Below are positions 51,863 through 62,625 of a stretch of 64,000 nucleotides of DNA, in pieces. How positions within the stretch are numbered: the first letter of the stretch is position 1; each line of letters starts with the position of its first letter. The DNA is from Bolinopsis microptera (taxonomy: Eukaryota; Ctenophora; Tentaculata; Lobata; Bolinopsidae). The notes beneath the pieces are model-generated. The model was given only the letters and a program-made list of their open reading frames with translations. It had not been told where the DNA came from and did no database searches. The stretch is from assembly GCF_026151205.1 (NCBI RefSeq), contig NC_087083.1, forward strand, positions 12,336,944 through 12,400,943, given 5' to 3'. Position numbers and translations under genes: made by a program.

Positions 51863-52480
51863 TCCCAGTAAGAAAAGCAGTCATTAAGCAGTAAAAATGT
51901 TAAAATATGTGTACACGATCAGTTTCTAATATCACATATCATCTTCATCAAATGGGTTTTCGTGCATGAAATAGTCCATGCTTGAAGCATCAGTGATTTC
52001 TAGCTTTATGGAAACCTTTTTTTATCAAACTACCCCGGTCCTGCATTTCAGTGTTAACTTTTACAAGCCATTCGGCGTGAAGCAGTTTTATCTTAGACAA
52101 CTTTAGGTTAACCTTAACATCACGTGGAGCTTTCCTAGCACTGTTTCATTACCGCCCCTGAGTAATATGAGCTATGACAACGTCGGAAAATGTCCTTGGC
52201 AACACGATTTACCGTAATATCTAGAGGCTGGAACAAGTTTGTCATGTTGGCGGGGACTAGTTCATGAACTATGTTGTTGAGTGCCATAATTTCGTTGACT
52301 TTTTTCCGCCAAGTGAAAACATTATGTACTAGTAGAGTTTTCTGTGCCTCCGGCAGACCAAGGAGAACCTTTCCGTCGTTAACTTACGGCACAATAAAGT
52401 TTTCAAAGTTGTCATATTCTGGACAAAAGTTCGAAATGGAAAAATTTGAAAGTTCAAATAAAGTCCGTTCAATTAATGTC
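51863..52480 (-). pseudogene. pogo-like DDE transposase relic
   Basis: Minus strand from about 52,480 to 51,940: NFCPEYDNFENFIVP, LGLPEAQKTLLVHNVFTW, LNNIVHELVPANMTNLFQPL followed by DITVN, then, after breaks, LSKIKLLHAEWLVK and RGSLIKKGFHKARITDASSM, ending FMHENPFDEDDM. Same family pattern as the element at 26.2 kb, but here the third Asp (QPLD) is kept and the second has become Asn (HNVF). Several stops and frame changes. No inverted ends found. Confidence 0.65.
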
Positions 52481-53420
52481 CGTCCAAGTTAAAGTCCGTA
52501 CAGACATTAAAATGAACGCTAGGGCCTCCAGCGTTCAAGTAATGTCCGTCCAAATATGGTCCGATAAGGTATTCTACCGTTTATTCCATTTATCTGGATC
52601 TCTTTTTATCTGGTATCTTATCTATGTGACGGTGAATGTTTTATTATTCAAGTAAATTATTTTACGTTTTACGTCACGGCAAAAAACATTTTTGATAAAA
52701 ATTATATTTTTGAAATTTTTAAAAATTTACTTATTATTTAACTATTTAATTAATTAGTTACCTAATCCAAAGGTTGTCACATAAAAAGTTGTTATATTTT
52801 ATGTTTTAAACACATTGGTTCACCTTCTATGGCATTTAGAAGAAGTTGGTAAAAAAGTGGTAATTGTGGATTTTGCTGAAGTCAGAAATTTTGGGAACTC
52901 TCTGGAATTATTCCTAAGACCTGTCCCGACCATTTCCCGTTAAACTGTTAAATTCGCTTTGTTGCGAATTTTGTCTGACAAAGGCTTAAATTAGGACGTA
53001 TTCGGCTGTACTAACTTGAAGTTAAAGCTAAATTTTCGGTTAAATCTTCGAAATTGTCTGAAGTACTCGTAGGTTCTGGTGTGAATGTCAAATTCTCATA
53101 GAGACTTTCGAGTGTAGGAGCATCTTATCTGATATCTCCTTTGTAGGAAGTTTGGTCGTGGAAATACATTGCGATGTCAGATAGCTCGGTTCTTCGTGCA
53201 TTGTACCTCTGTTAGAACGTTTGAAGCATGACCTTAGCTATCGGGTTGTCTTTAATTTCAGTCTGTCGCACGATGGTGAACTTTGCAACCAGCTCAGCGG
53301 TTCTCAAATCACTTTGTGCTCTACCAATCGCATTTACGCCGGCCTTAATGATATCAAGGACATCGCAAATATCAGCTATTGCTGCTATTGCAGCACGCTC
53401 ATGACTTTAAAAAAGTAACG
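52481..53420. other. Spacer with GTCCGT boxes
   Basis: 52,460-52,560 holds repeated GTCCGT boxes (AAGTCCGTTC, TGTCCGTCC, AAGTCCGTAC, TGTCCGTCC), partly matching the ACGGACA boxes of the 58-62 kb array. The rest is AT-rich; 52,900-53,400 may be decayed hAT sequence, but no block is recognisable. Confidence 0.35.
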
Positions 53421-53760
53421 GAACTATCCTTTAGGTTGGGTATGTTGTTAATATCGAGTTGAGCTTTCATAATCTGGACGAATACTTTCAGAAAAGTATC
53501 CAAAATAAATAATAGTGATGACCATCGAGTTACTTCATCGAGAACAAGAGCTTTAGGTTTCCCTAGATCTGCTTTTAGGTACTCCTGAAGAATGTGGAGA
53601 TTTTTTGAATTTCTTCACTGTCTTTCTAACTTCGCGCCTTAAAATCGTCTTCGGTGACTCTGAACCAGTTGTTCTTTCTGGCAATGTCAAGCTTGTCCTC
53701 CGTTATCAGAATATTGATAGCTCCTGGCAGGCCTGTCTTTCCAGTTCTCTCTCGTTCTGT
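53421..53760 (-). pseudogene. hAT-like transposase relic
   Basis: Minus strand: KLDIARKNNWFRVTEDDFKA near 53,650, then after breaks LQEYLKADLGKPKALVLDEV and TRWSSLLFILDTFLKV (53,480-53,590). D..TRW.S...ML..FL is the conserved hAT block with the catalytic-core Trp. Several frame changes; boundaries unknown. Confidence 0.5.
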
Positions 53761-53945
53761 ATAATGATAGTGTAAGCAGCTTTATTATTGGTACAATCCA
53801 CAATAGTATATATATTTTGTATGATATATAATAAAAAACTGTTAATGATAATTATTAATTAACTGTTAATGATAATAATAAAATAATAATAGCCATGATA
53901 ACTGCATTAAAATGATTGCTGCAAGCTTGATACCTTTAGGCCATT
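53761..53945. other. AT-rich spacer
   Basis: Short AATAATA runs; nothing else. Confidence 0.35.
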
Positions 53946-54470
53946 TGATGTTTAAAATGTACCTCAGGTGTCTACGCTGATTGCTGAAGTGTGTCTATTT
54001 TCTCCATGGTTGCTTTCTTAGGACTCCAACTCACCAACTGTTTGAGTTATAAATCAATACAACTTGAGCATCATATAACCTCAGCTTCTCTCAAGGGAAA
54101 TTTTCTTACCGGACAACCATACTTTTTCAAACTTCTTAAAAAGCAATCTCAGTTAGGATTCTCCTTCTTTGAATGTCCTTCTCAGTACACAATAAGGAAC
54201 CTGGTGTCTGGTGACTTATTACTTCGCCATGGTTCGTTATTAATATTAGCTAATAGCTGACCGTTCGTGTATTAATCAGATTGTTTCGCCAGTTAGAAGG
54301 TACTGAATTCAGTTTTACTTTCATTTACTTGGAGGTTCCAGTCTTTGAGAACCTCCTTCACTGCAGGAAGGAAAGTTCTCAGTTTCTCGATGTCCTCGTC
54401 AGCAAAGTCACTATCGTCTGAATATTCCCACTCAGTTGTGTAAAGTGTAAAATTGTGTAAAATTGTGTAA
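53946..54470 (-). pseudogene. LINE reverse transcriptase relic
   Basis: Minus strand: EWEYSDDSDFADEDIEKLRT (YSDD corresponds to the YADD catalytic box), VLKDWNLQVNESKTEF, then decayed sequence ending KKATMEKIDTLQQSA at 53,950. W.L.VN..KTE after YADD is typical of reverse transcriptase palm and thumb regions of non-LTR elements. No poly-A or duplication found. Confidence 0.6.
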
Positions 54471-55244
54471 ATTGTAAATTGTACCTTGGGCAAATTCCTT
54501 GGGTTTAAACTCAGGCACACCCACACTATTAAAACATACGTATTCTTAATAGCCAATAGGGTAAGGATAACCATGAGCATTTATATGTAACATAACATTT
54601 CAGTTTTTATAATCAATCCAGCAAGCGTTTAGGTTATGTTGGTTTAGAGAATCTTTAACCTGTCCTAGCAAGGCCGCCCGTTTGGAAGTAATGTTGGGCT
54701 GTAAAGTGAAGAGATTTAGAGTAAGTTTATCATTTATTTTAATTTGTAAGTCGTTTGATGATTGCATAATGAATAACAATCAAACAAATGGTTCAATAAT
54801 CCTCTTTTGGTTGAAAAAGTGGGAGAACCGGATGTTCAGATGTTGTGTCATCTTTATTTATCAGAGTACACCGTCTACTAAAGCTATAGAGTTTACTTAA
54901 ACTAAGTAATCTGCAGATCACTGAAACTACCTTATATGACCTTGCAGCTTTCAAGTTGTTAACAGTTGGGTTTATTTTCTAGGTCAAAAGTTATCCTAAC
55001 CGCGAAAATAACAGACAAGGAATTATAAACTATAACTTATAATATCTCTCATTCAATCTCACGTGCGAACTGTCTTACTGGTATTACAAACATGTACCAT
55101 CTCAATCATTGTCCAGTTTTATTTATCTTAAAACCCTCACTATAAAATCATTAACACACTGTAAACTGCAAGAATGGATGACGATGCTGTAGGTAGGCGG
55201 TGCTGTAGGTAGGCGGTGGGCTATTTCGTGGGGGTGCTATCGTT
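54471..55244. other. Spacer upstream of and beyond the membrane-protein gene
   Basis: No gene supported. 55,185-55,220 has a GCTGTAGGTAGGCGGTG direct repeat. An ATAATATC-rich stretch near 55,030 is unremarkable. Confidence 0.4.
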
Positions 55245-56164
55245 TCAGTCATCAGCGTTTGGTGGAGAAATAATAGCTGCAGCTGCGTAGGGCGGCGCTT
55301 GATCACTTGTTGCAGCATCAGATGGATATTGCACTGTCCCCGGTACTGTCTCGTTAGAAGGAGGAGGAGGAGGGTAAGCTGTATAACCAGATGGTTGGTA
55401 GGGAGGAGGGTATTGAGAGCCCACTACTGTAGGATTAGCAGCAGTGTAGGAGGTAGGAGGGTACTGAGAGCCCACTGCTGTAGGATTAGCAGCAGTGTAG
55501 GAGGTAGGAGGGTACTGAGAGCCTAATACTGTAGGATTAGCAGCAGTGTAGGAGGTAGGAGGGTACTGAGAGCCTAATACTGTAGGATTAGCAGCAGTGT
55601 AGGAGGTAGGAGGGTACTGTGCTGGGAGGGTACTCCCAGTATCACCTGCAGCTTCCAGTATACTGGAACTGGAAGCTGCAGGTGATACTATCACCTGTCC
55701 TGATTGTGTGGATCTGCATGATTTGCGGTAAATCCAACATGACAGGCCAATAATCATGGAGAAGAATAATGCTACAAAACCAAAGAAACTTCCCGCGCTT
55801 CCCTCGCTAGATCCTGTCGAGGAAGTACTGGAAGATCTTCGAGTATCGTAACTAATCGACCTCCTTCTGCTCCTGTGAGATAACCTAATGTTATAACAAA
55901 TGTCCCTCAAGTTTAAATCGAATCACCGAGAGCTCATATCCATTTCGTGGATTAGGATTGGGTTCGTTTTCAGACCCCAAAGAGAGAAAGAGTGCAGTTT
56001 CCAGCTACATATTTATAACATTGTGACAGTGTTACATTGTGACAGTATACTCACGAATATGATGTGCTCCTTCTTCTAGATGCTTCACTCAGACTGTTAT
56101 CCGTGTACAGCAACACAATAGCAACCACTGCTACCAGCACAGTTAGATATATTGTTATCTTCAT
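55245..56164 (-). CDS. Two-exon single-pass membrane protein with Pro/Tyr-rich tail
   Basis: Best candidate host gene. Exon 1 (56,055-56,164) starts MKITIYLTVLVAVVAIVLLY, a signal peptide or anchor, and ends two bases into a codon at a GTGAGT donor. Intron 55,873-56,054. Exon 2 (55,245-55,872) follows TCTCACAG, rejoins in frame at a Ser codon, and gives about 245 residues in all. Residues 38-70 are Ser/Arg-rich. Residues about 72-92 (GFVALFFSMIIGLSCWIY) are a membrane segment followed by Cys. The cytosolic tail has four near-identical 17-residue repeats QYPPTSYTAANPTVLGS, then QYPPPYQPSGYTAYPPPP and APPYA. The PPPY and APPY sites could bind WW domains (for example NEDD4-type ligases). Overall plan resembles Shisa/WBP1/CYYR1-type adaptors, but the usual Cys-rich ectodomain is lacking. 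No stops or frame breaks. A Helitron starts 35 bases upstream of the ATG. Confidence 0.7.
55638..55689. repeat. Perfect 22 bp inverted repeat inside the coding exon
   Basis: Left arm 55,638-55,659 and right arm 55,668-55,689 are exact complements (AGTATCACCTGCAGCTTCCA plus two bases), with an eight-base loop. It lies in exon 2 between the membrane segment and the Pro-rich repeats, within frame and without a stop. Confidence 0.95.
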
Positions 56165-56198
56165 TCTGATATTGGGGTCACATTAATTAAGATGTCAA

Positions 56199-56380
56199 TC
56201 TCTACTATAATTCAGAAGATTCTTTTTGTCTGTACACTGTACGACCGCCCACGTGCAAATTAGATGAAAAATAGGAATTAATGTAACAACCAAAATGTTC
56301 CGTAGCAACGGTGTTTTAATGCACACATGCACGCGCAGATTCTTTTAACGGACCTTTACTGATAGTTGAAATTCGACATA
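56199..56380 (+). mobile_element. Helitron 5' end, second copy
   Basis: Starts TCTCTACTATAATTCAG and shares TGTACGACCGCCCACGTGCA and ATAGGAATT with the element at 51,346, with divergence after that. No matching 3' palindrome plus CTTTCTAG was found before the minisatellite, so the end is unknown; the CTAG-rich array may lie inside it. It lies in the presumed promoter or 5' untranslated region of the membrane-protein gene. Confidence 0.65.
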
Positions 56381-57085
56381 TGGCGTCATCTAGCGTCATC
56401 TAGCGTGAAATATCGCCAGATGATGATAGATGACGCTAGATGACGCTAGATGACGCTAGATGACGCCAATTAGCGACATTGTCGCTAAGTGCACGGCACC
56501 TTTCGAATGTCGCTATCTAGCGCTATCTAGCGCTATCTAGCGCTATATGACGCTATATGACGCTATATGACGCTATATGACGCTAGATGACGCTAGATGA
56601 CGCTAGATGACGCTAAGCACGCAGCACTGACGCCAGGCGACAGATAGCGCTATTTTCATAAAATTTCCGCCCTTTTTTTGCGACATCTAGCGGTATCTAG
56701 CGCTATCTAACGCTATATGTCGCAACGACATCTGACGCAGCGCTATCTAGCGCTATCTAGCGCTATCTGGCGCTATCTAGCGGAGAATGACGGTTTGTGA
56801 CAGTTTACGCTAGATAGCGCTATCTAGCGCTAGATATCGCGGCGACTGCTAGCGCTAGATAGCGCTATCTAGCGTAAACTGTCACAAACCGACATTCTCC
56901 GCTAGATAACGCTTATTAGCGCTATCTAGCGCTATCTAGCGCTATCTAGCGGAGAATATCGGTTTGTGACAGTTAGCGCTAGATAGCGCTATCTAGCGCT
57001 ATCTAGCGGAGAATATCGGTTTGTGACAGTTAACGCTAGATAGCGCTAGATAGCGCTAGATATCGCAGCGACAGCTATAGCTATG
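56380..57085. repeat. CTAG-palindrome minisatellite
   Basis: About 700 bases of 10-base units such as CGCTATCTAG, ATGACGCTAG and their complements, many arranged head to head as TAGATAGCGCTATCTA. A longer spacer TCTAGCGGAGAATATCGGTT plus TGTGACAGTT recurs at about 56,780, 56,870 (inverted), 56,945 and 57,005. High cruciform potential; no coding. Confidence 0.9.
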
Positions 57086-57091
57086 GCTATA

Positions 57092-57415
57092 GTTGTTAAA
57101 CGTTAAATATCTAACGTTGGTTATAAGTTTTATTTTTAACGTTGCAAAACGTTTATTATTTGACGTCAGATCAAGGTTACCTTATTAATATTAACTATAA
57201 GCAGAGTTTAAAATTCAACTACATTTTAAAGTTGTATGTAGGTTACATATAAAACGTTGTTAAACGTTAAATATCTAACGTTGGTTATAGGTTTTATATT
57301 TAACGTTGCAAAACGTTTATTATTTGACGTCAGATCAAGGTTACCTTATCAACTATAAGCAGGGTTTAAAATTCAACTACATTTTAAAGTTGTATGTAGG
57401 TTACATATAAAACGT
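57092..57415. repeat. 164 bp tandem repeat with AACGTT boxes (left)
   Basis: Two units (starting at 57,092 and 57,256) of a repeat with GTTGTTAAACGTTAAATATC, TAACGTTGCAAAACGTTTAT and TTGTATGTAGGTTACATATA. A third unit follows at 63,127 after a 5.7 kb insertion, so the array was split. Confidence 0.9.
57409..57415. other. Target-site duplication AAAACGT, left
   Basis: AAAACGT before the GGGGGG end; repeated at 63,122-63,128 after the CCCCCC end. In the uninterrupted repeat unit (57,251-57,257) it is present once. Confidence 0.75.
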
Positions 57416-57421
57416 GGGGGG

Positions 57422-57936
57422 TAGGAAGCTCAATCTCAATTCTGAAACATGATTTTTCCGAAATTGAGATTGAGAAAATTGAGAAAATTGAGAAAATTGA
57501 AAAAATTTAAAATCTTTTAAAATCATTTTTCCGTTTAACTCAGTTCACTGATCAGTCCATAATGTTCCGATTACTGTTAAAATTACGTATACAGGAGTAC
57601 AATAATCTGTATGTATCGCTGTTACTAGGACATTATAGATGATAAAATTGACTCTGGTAGCAACCATGATAAAAAACTTAATAAAATTCAGTACTTAGAC
57701 ACTGTAAGACCAGATGGATCTGGTAGATGCAATCCAAAAAGAAAATTTCAACTTTTTGTTTTGATTTCAATTCCTGATTCGATTATATACGTTATTGTTA
57801 GGCGTGCTTACAATTTGTACCTTTCAGTTTCTCACTTCTCTCAAAATGGGGATGAAGGAGACAATTTATATATAAGTTATGGTAAAAGTGTTTTGAAAAT
57901 ATGGTACCCTATATTTTCAAAACAGACACAAATTAG
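57422..57936. other. Left subterminal region of the 5.7 kb element
   Basis: GAAAATTGA-type short repeats to about 57,510, then AT-rich unique sequence. No gene supported. Confidence 0.45.
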
Positions 57937-58345
57937 AACGGACAAAAACGGAGATAAACGGACAAAAACTGTCACGGAAATAACATTTAAATGCTTTCTC
58001 CTCCTCCTTCTTACCCTCCTTAGTCCTCCTACTCATCCTCCCCCTCATCCTCCTCTTTCTCAGTCCCCCTCCTCCTCCTCCTTAGTCCTCCTTCTCCTCC
58101 CCTCCTTATCCTCCTCAGTCTTCCTACTCATACTCCACTTTCTCAGTCCGCCTCCTCCTCCTTCTCCTTGGTCCTCTTGCCCTCCATGTCCTTCTCATCC
58201 TCCTCTTCCTCCTTCTCTTCCTCCTCCTCCTCCTTCTCTTGATTCCTCTTGGGTCCTTCTCACCCTACTCAGTCTTCCTACTCATCATCCTCCTCTTTCT
58301 CATTCCGCCTCCTCCTCCTCCTCCTCCTCCTCCTCCTCCTCCTCC

Positions 58346-58380
<35 letters not shown>

Positions 58381-61300
58381 CTCCTCTTCCTCCTCTTCCT
58401 CCTCCTCCTCCTCCTCCAGCCTCCTCCTCTTCCACCTCCTCTTCCTCCTCCTTCTCATCCTCCTCCTCCTCCTCTTCCTCTTCCTCCTCCTTCTCATCTT
58501 CCTCCTCATCCTCCTCCTCCTCCTCCTCCCCTTCCTCTTCCTCCTTCTCATTTTCCTCCTCATCCTCCTCCTCCTCCTCCTCCTCCTTCTCCCCATCCTC
58601 CTCAGTCCTTCTCTTCACAGTCCTCTTCAACCTCCTCCTCTTCAGTCCTACGCACCCTCCTCCCCTCAGTCCTCCTCAGTCCTCCTCAGTCATCACATGT
58701 ACAATACCTTCTCAGTCCTCCTTCTCCCCATCCTCATCAAAACGGACTAAAACGGACAAAAACTGTTACGATAATAACATTTAGATCCTCCATCCCTCCT
58801 CCTCCTCCTCCTCCTCCTCCTCCTTCTCCTCCTCCTCCTCATCCTCCTCCTCCTCCTCCTCCTCATTTCTCCTCCTCCTTATCGTCCTTCTCAGTCCTCC
58901 TACTCATCCTACTCCTCATCCTCCTCTTTATCAGCCCTCCTCCTCCTCAGTCCTCCTCAACCTCTTCCCCCTCCTCCTCAGTCCTCCTCCTCCTCCTCCA
59001 CCTCCTCCTCCTCCACCTCCTCCTCCTCCTTCTCCTACTCCTCCTCCTCCTCCTCCTCCTCCTCCTCAGTTCTTCTCCTCCTTATCATCCTTCTCAGTCC
59101 TCCTACTCATCCTCCTCCTCATCCTCATCTTAACCAGTCCTCCTCCTTACGGACATATCATTTAGATGCTTCCTCCTCCTTCTCCCCTCCTCCCCCTCCT
59201 CCTTCTCCTCCTTCCCCTCCTCCTCCTCCTCTTTAGTCCTCCTCCTCAGTTCTCCTCAGTCCTCCTCCTCCTCAGTCCTCCTCATCCGCAGTAGGGAGGA
59301 GGATGAGGAGGACTGAGGAATGAGGATTCCTCAGTCCTCCTCATCCTCCTCCCCCTCATCCTCCACAGTCCTCCTCAACCTCCTCCTCCTTATCCTTCTC
59401 AGTCCTTCTCTTCACAGTCCTCCTCAACCTCCTCCTCTTCAGTCCTCCTAATCATCCTCCTCCCCTCAGTCCTCCTCAGTCATCACATGTACGATACCTT
59501 CTCAGTCCTCCTTCTCCCCATCCTCATCAAAAACGGACAAAAACTGTTGCGATAATAACATTTAAATCCTCCTTCCCCCCCTCCTCCTCCTCCTCCTCCT
59601 CCTCCTCCTCCTCCTCAGTTCTTCTCCTCCTTATCATCCTTCTCAGTCCTCCTACTCATCCTCCTCCTCATCCTCCTCTTTATCAGTCCTCCTCAACCTC
59701 TTCCCCCTCCTCCTCAGTCCTTCTTTTCCTCAGACCTTCTCAACCTCCTCCTCTCCAGTCCTCCTACTTTTCCTCTTCCTCCTCAGTCCTCGCATGTACA
59801 GTACAGTCTCAGTCTTCCTTCTCCCCACCCTCATCCTCCTCTTCCTCCTCAAAAACGGACAGAAACGGACGTAAATCGACATAAACGGACATAAACGGAC
59901 AAAAAGTGTTACGATAATAACATTCAGATCCTCCTTCTCCCCTCCATCTCCTCCTCCTCAGTCCTCCTCCTCAGTTTTCCTCCTCCTTAACATCCTTCTC
60001 AGGCCTCCTACTCATCCTCCTCCTCATCCTCCTCTTTATCAGTCCTCCTTCTCCTCAGTCCTCCTCTACCTCTTCCCCCTCCTCCTCAGTCCTCTTTTTC
60101 CTCAGACCTTCTCAACCTCCTCCTCTCCAGTCCTCCTACGCATCCTCCTCCTCCTCAGTCCTTCTCAGTCCTTGCACAAGACTGTACAGTACATTCTCAG
60201 TCCTCCTTAACCCCACCTTCATCCTCCTCCTCCTCAAAAACAGACAGAAACAGACGTAAATGATCATAAACGGACAAAAACTGTTACGGAAATAACATGT
60301 AGATGCTTCCTCCTCCTTTCCCCTCCTCCCCTTCCTCTTCTCAGTCCTCCTCCTCCTAAGTCCTCCTCCTCAGTCCCCCTCCTCAGTCCTCTTCCTCCTC
60401 AGTCATCGTTCTCAGTCCCCTTCCTCCCCATCCTCATCCTCTTCCTCCTCAGTCCTCCTTCTCCTCAGTCATTCTCCTTCTCCTCCTCCTTTTCCTCCTC
60501 AGTCCTCTTCCTTTTCAGTCCTAGTGATCCTCCTCAGTGTTCGTCCTCCTCAGTTCCATTCCGTCCTTCTTTTCCTCTTTATCCTCCTCCTCCACTTATT
60601 CCTCAGTCCTCCTCTTCCTCAGTCCTCCTCCTCTTCAGTCATCCTCTTCCTCCTCAGTCCTTGTATGTACGACACATTCTCAGTTCTACTCTTCTTCAGT
60701 TTTCTCCCTTCTCTTCCCCCTTCTCCTCCTCAGTCCTCAATCCTCATTCTCCTCCTCAGTCTTTCTCAGTCTTTCTCAGTCCTCCTCCTCCTCCTCTTCG
60801 GTCCTCCTACTCATCCTCCTCCTCTTCCTCTTCATCCTCCTCCTCACCAGTTCTCCTCCTCCTTTACCTCTTACTCAGTCCTCCTCTTCCTCAGTCATCC
60901 TCTTCCTCCTCAGTAATTGTATGTACGGCACATTCTCGGTTCTACTCTTCTTCAGTTCTTCCCCTTCTCTTCCTCCTTCTCCTCCTCAGGCCTCAATCCT
61001 CATCCTCCTCCTCAGTCTTTCTCAGTCCTCCTCCTCCTCCTCCCCCTCTTCGGTCCTCCTACTCATCCTCCTCCTCTTCCTATTCATCCTCCTCCTCCCC
61101 AGGCCTCCTCCTCCTCAATCTATTCCATGGTCCTCCTCTTCTTCTGTCCTCCTCCTCCTCTGTCCTTGTATGTGCGACACATTCTCAGTTCTACTCTTCT
61201 TCAGTTCTCTCCCTTCTCTTCCTCTTCCTCCTCCTCCTCCTCAATCCTCATCCTCAGTCTTTCTCAGTCCTCCTCCTCCCCCTCTTCAGTCCTCCTACTC

Positions 61301-61760
61301 ATCCTCGGGATCCTCCTCCTCCTCAGTCCTCCCCCTTCTCCTCAGTCCTCCTCCTCCACCTCTTCCTCGGTCCTCCTCTTCTTTAGTCCTCCTCCTCCTC
61401 AGTCCTTGTATGTAAGACACATTCTCAGTTCTACTCTTCCTCTGTCCTCTTCCTCCTCTTCCTCCTCCTCAATCCTCATCCTACTACTTATACTCGGTCC
61501 TCCTCAGTCCTCCTCCTCCTCCTCCCCAGTCCTCATCCTCCTCAGTCCTCCCCCTTCTCCTCAGTCCTCCTCCTCCTCTTCCTTCTCCTCAGTCCTCCTT
61601 CTCCACAGTCCTCATTGTCCTCCTCCTCTTCTTCATACTCAGTCCTCCTCCACTTCCACCTCCTCCTCCTCCTCAGTCTTCCTCCTCCTCGGTCCTCCTC
61701 AGTCCTCCTCAGTGCCGTCTTCCTTCTCAGTACTCCTCCTCCTCATTTTCTAAAAACGGA
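57937..61760. repeat. Polypyrimidine higher-order repeat array
   Basis: About 3.8 kb of TCC/TCCTCC/CAGTCCTCC sequence on the plus strand, interrupted by purine-bearing spacers. First domain: ACGGACAAAAACTGTTACG with AATAACATTT at about 57,979, 58,773, 59,150 (degenerate), 59,554, 59,916 and 60,291, giving a period of about 360-400 bases. Second domain: TTGTATGTACG.CACATTCTC at about 60,663, 60,919, 61,170 and 61,407, period about 240-255. The Ser/Pro/Leu open frames are artefacts of the repeat. Confidence 0.92.
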
Positions 61761-61962
61761 CAAAATCGAACGGACAAAAACAAACATGAGCCCTGAAATC
61801 TCTCTGAAAATTATATTAATGATATATTTGTGTAACAGGGCTGTCTCAACCTTTACTTTTTTATATATCTTGTCATCACTCCTGGAGTAATGGATATTAC
61901 ATCTTTATTTCAATAAATATAATAATCAATAAAATGGAATAGAATCGTGTCTTCTATTCAGC

Positions 61963-62625
61963 TCACTCTTCTAAAAGCTCTCCCTCTACATTCTCAACCT
62001 CATTCTCAACTTCATCATCTTCCTCATCTTCCTCATCAACATCATCACCCCAGTCTTCATCATTGGTGGTGTGTGCAAGATTGAGGTCGAGTTCGTCAAC
62101 AGGTATTGCTTTCTCATAATACCGTCCTCTGTGTCCTCTCACTGCTATCAAAACTGTTTTAAGTAGCTCAAACCTCAAACGACGTCTTAGATTCGCCATG
62201 ATGAGGCTTTTGTCCCGGCTGGTCTTGGCTGCCAGAAGTGTTGCTACTCTTTTAAGGAACACGGTAGCCTGTGGGCTCATACCTCCGTTGGTAGAGAATA
62301 CAAGACCATTGCAGGTTCCTTTTTCAATCTTTACACAGCGGTCTCCATATTTCCTTTCTTTCTCTCTCTCATGTTTATTGTACAACTTTTCTGGGGTCTC
62401 TTGATTAGTGTTGGATTTGGCTCAGGGACAAAAGGATTTCGCGATTATTTTGGCCAAAAATCGCGGTACCGCGAAATTTAACAGGCTATACATTAAACTA
62501 TACATAAAATTTGTCGCGGAGAATGGGAAATTTCGCGATTTCGTACATGCCGCGAAATCCTTTTGTCCCTGATTTGGCTCCGGGCTGTAAAACCCTAATA
62601 TCAAAAAATGCCATCTCCATCGGTG
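61963..62625 (-). pseudogene. Transposon-linked protein, C-terminal domain (LVFSTNGGM)
   Basis: Minus strand. The exon begins after a TTTACAG acceptor near 62,590 (PGAKSNTNQETPEKLY with the MITE removed from consideration) and continues NKHEREKERKYGDRCVKIEK, GTCNGLVFSTNGGMSPQATV, FLKRVATLLAAKTSRDKSLI, RRRLRFELLKTVLIAVRGHR and an acidic tail to a stop at 61,963. The KKHE.EK.R.Y..R....E.G.F.PLVF...GGM pattern is one I recall from abundant repeated proteins of cnidarians, sponges and amphioxus, often next to reverse transcriptase; function unknown. The frame is open for 140 residues. A hAT MITE interrupts the start. Confidence 0.55.
62423..62571. mobile_element. hAT MITE with 8 bp target-site duplication
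   Basis: 149 bases with perfect inverted ends CAGGGACAAAAGGATTTCGC (21 bases with the next G) and identical flanks ATTTGGCT at 62,415-62,422 and 62,572-62,579. 8-base duplication and CAGGG ends fit the hAT superfamily. No coding. Confidence 0.92.

Noticed and set aside
57761-61753. Long plus-strand frames of Ser/Pro/Leu and minus-strand frames of Glu/Arg
   Set aside because: They arise from the TCC/GGA repeat, are open in several frames at once and have no start context, domain or splice support.
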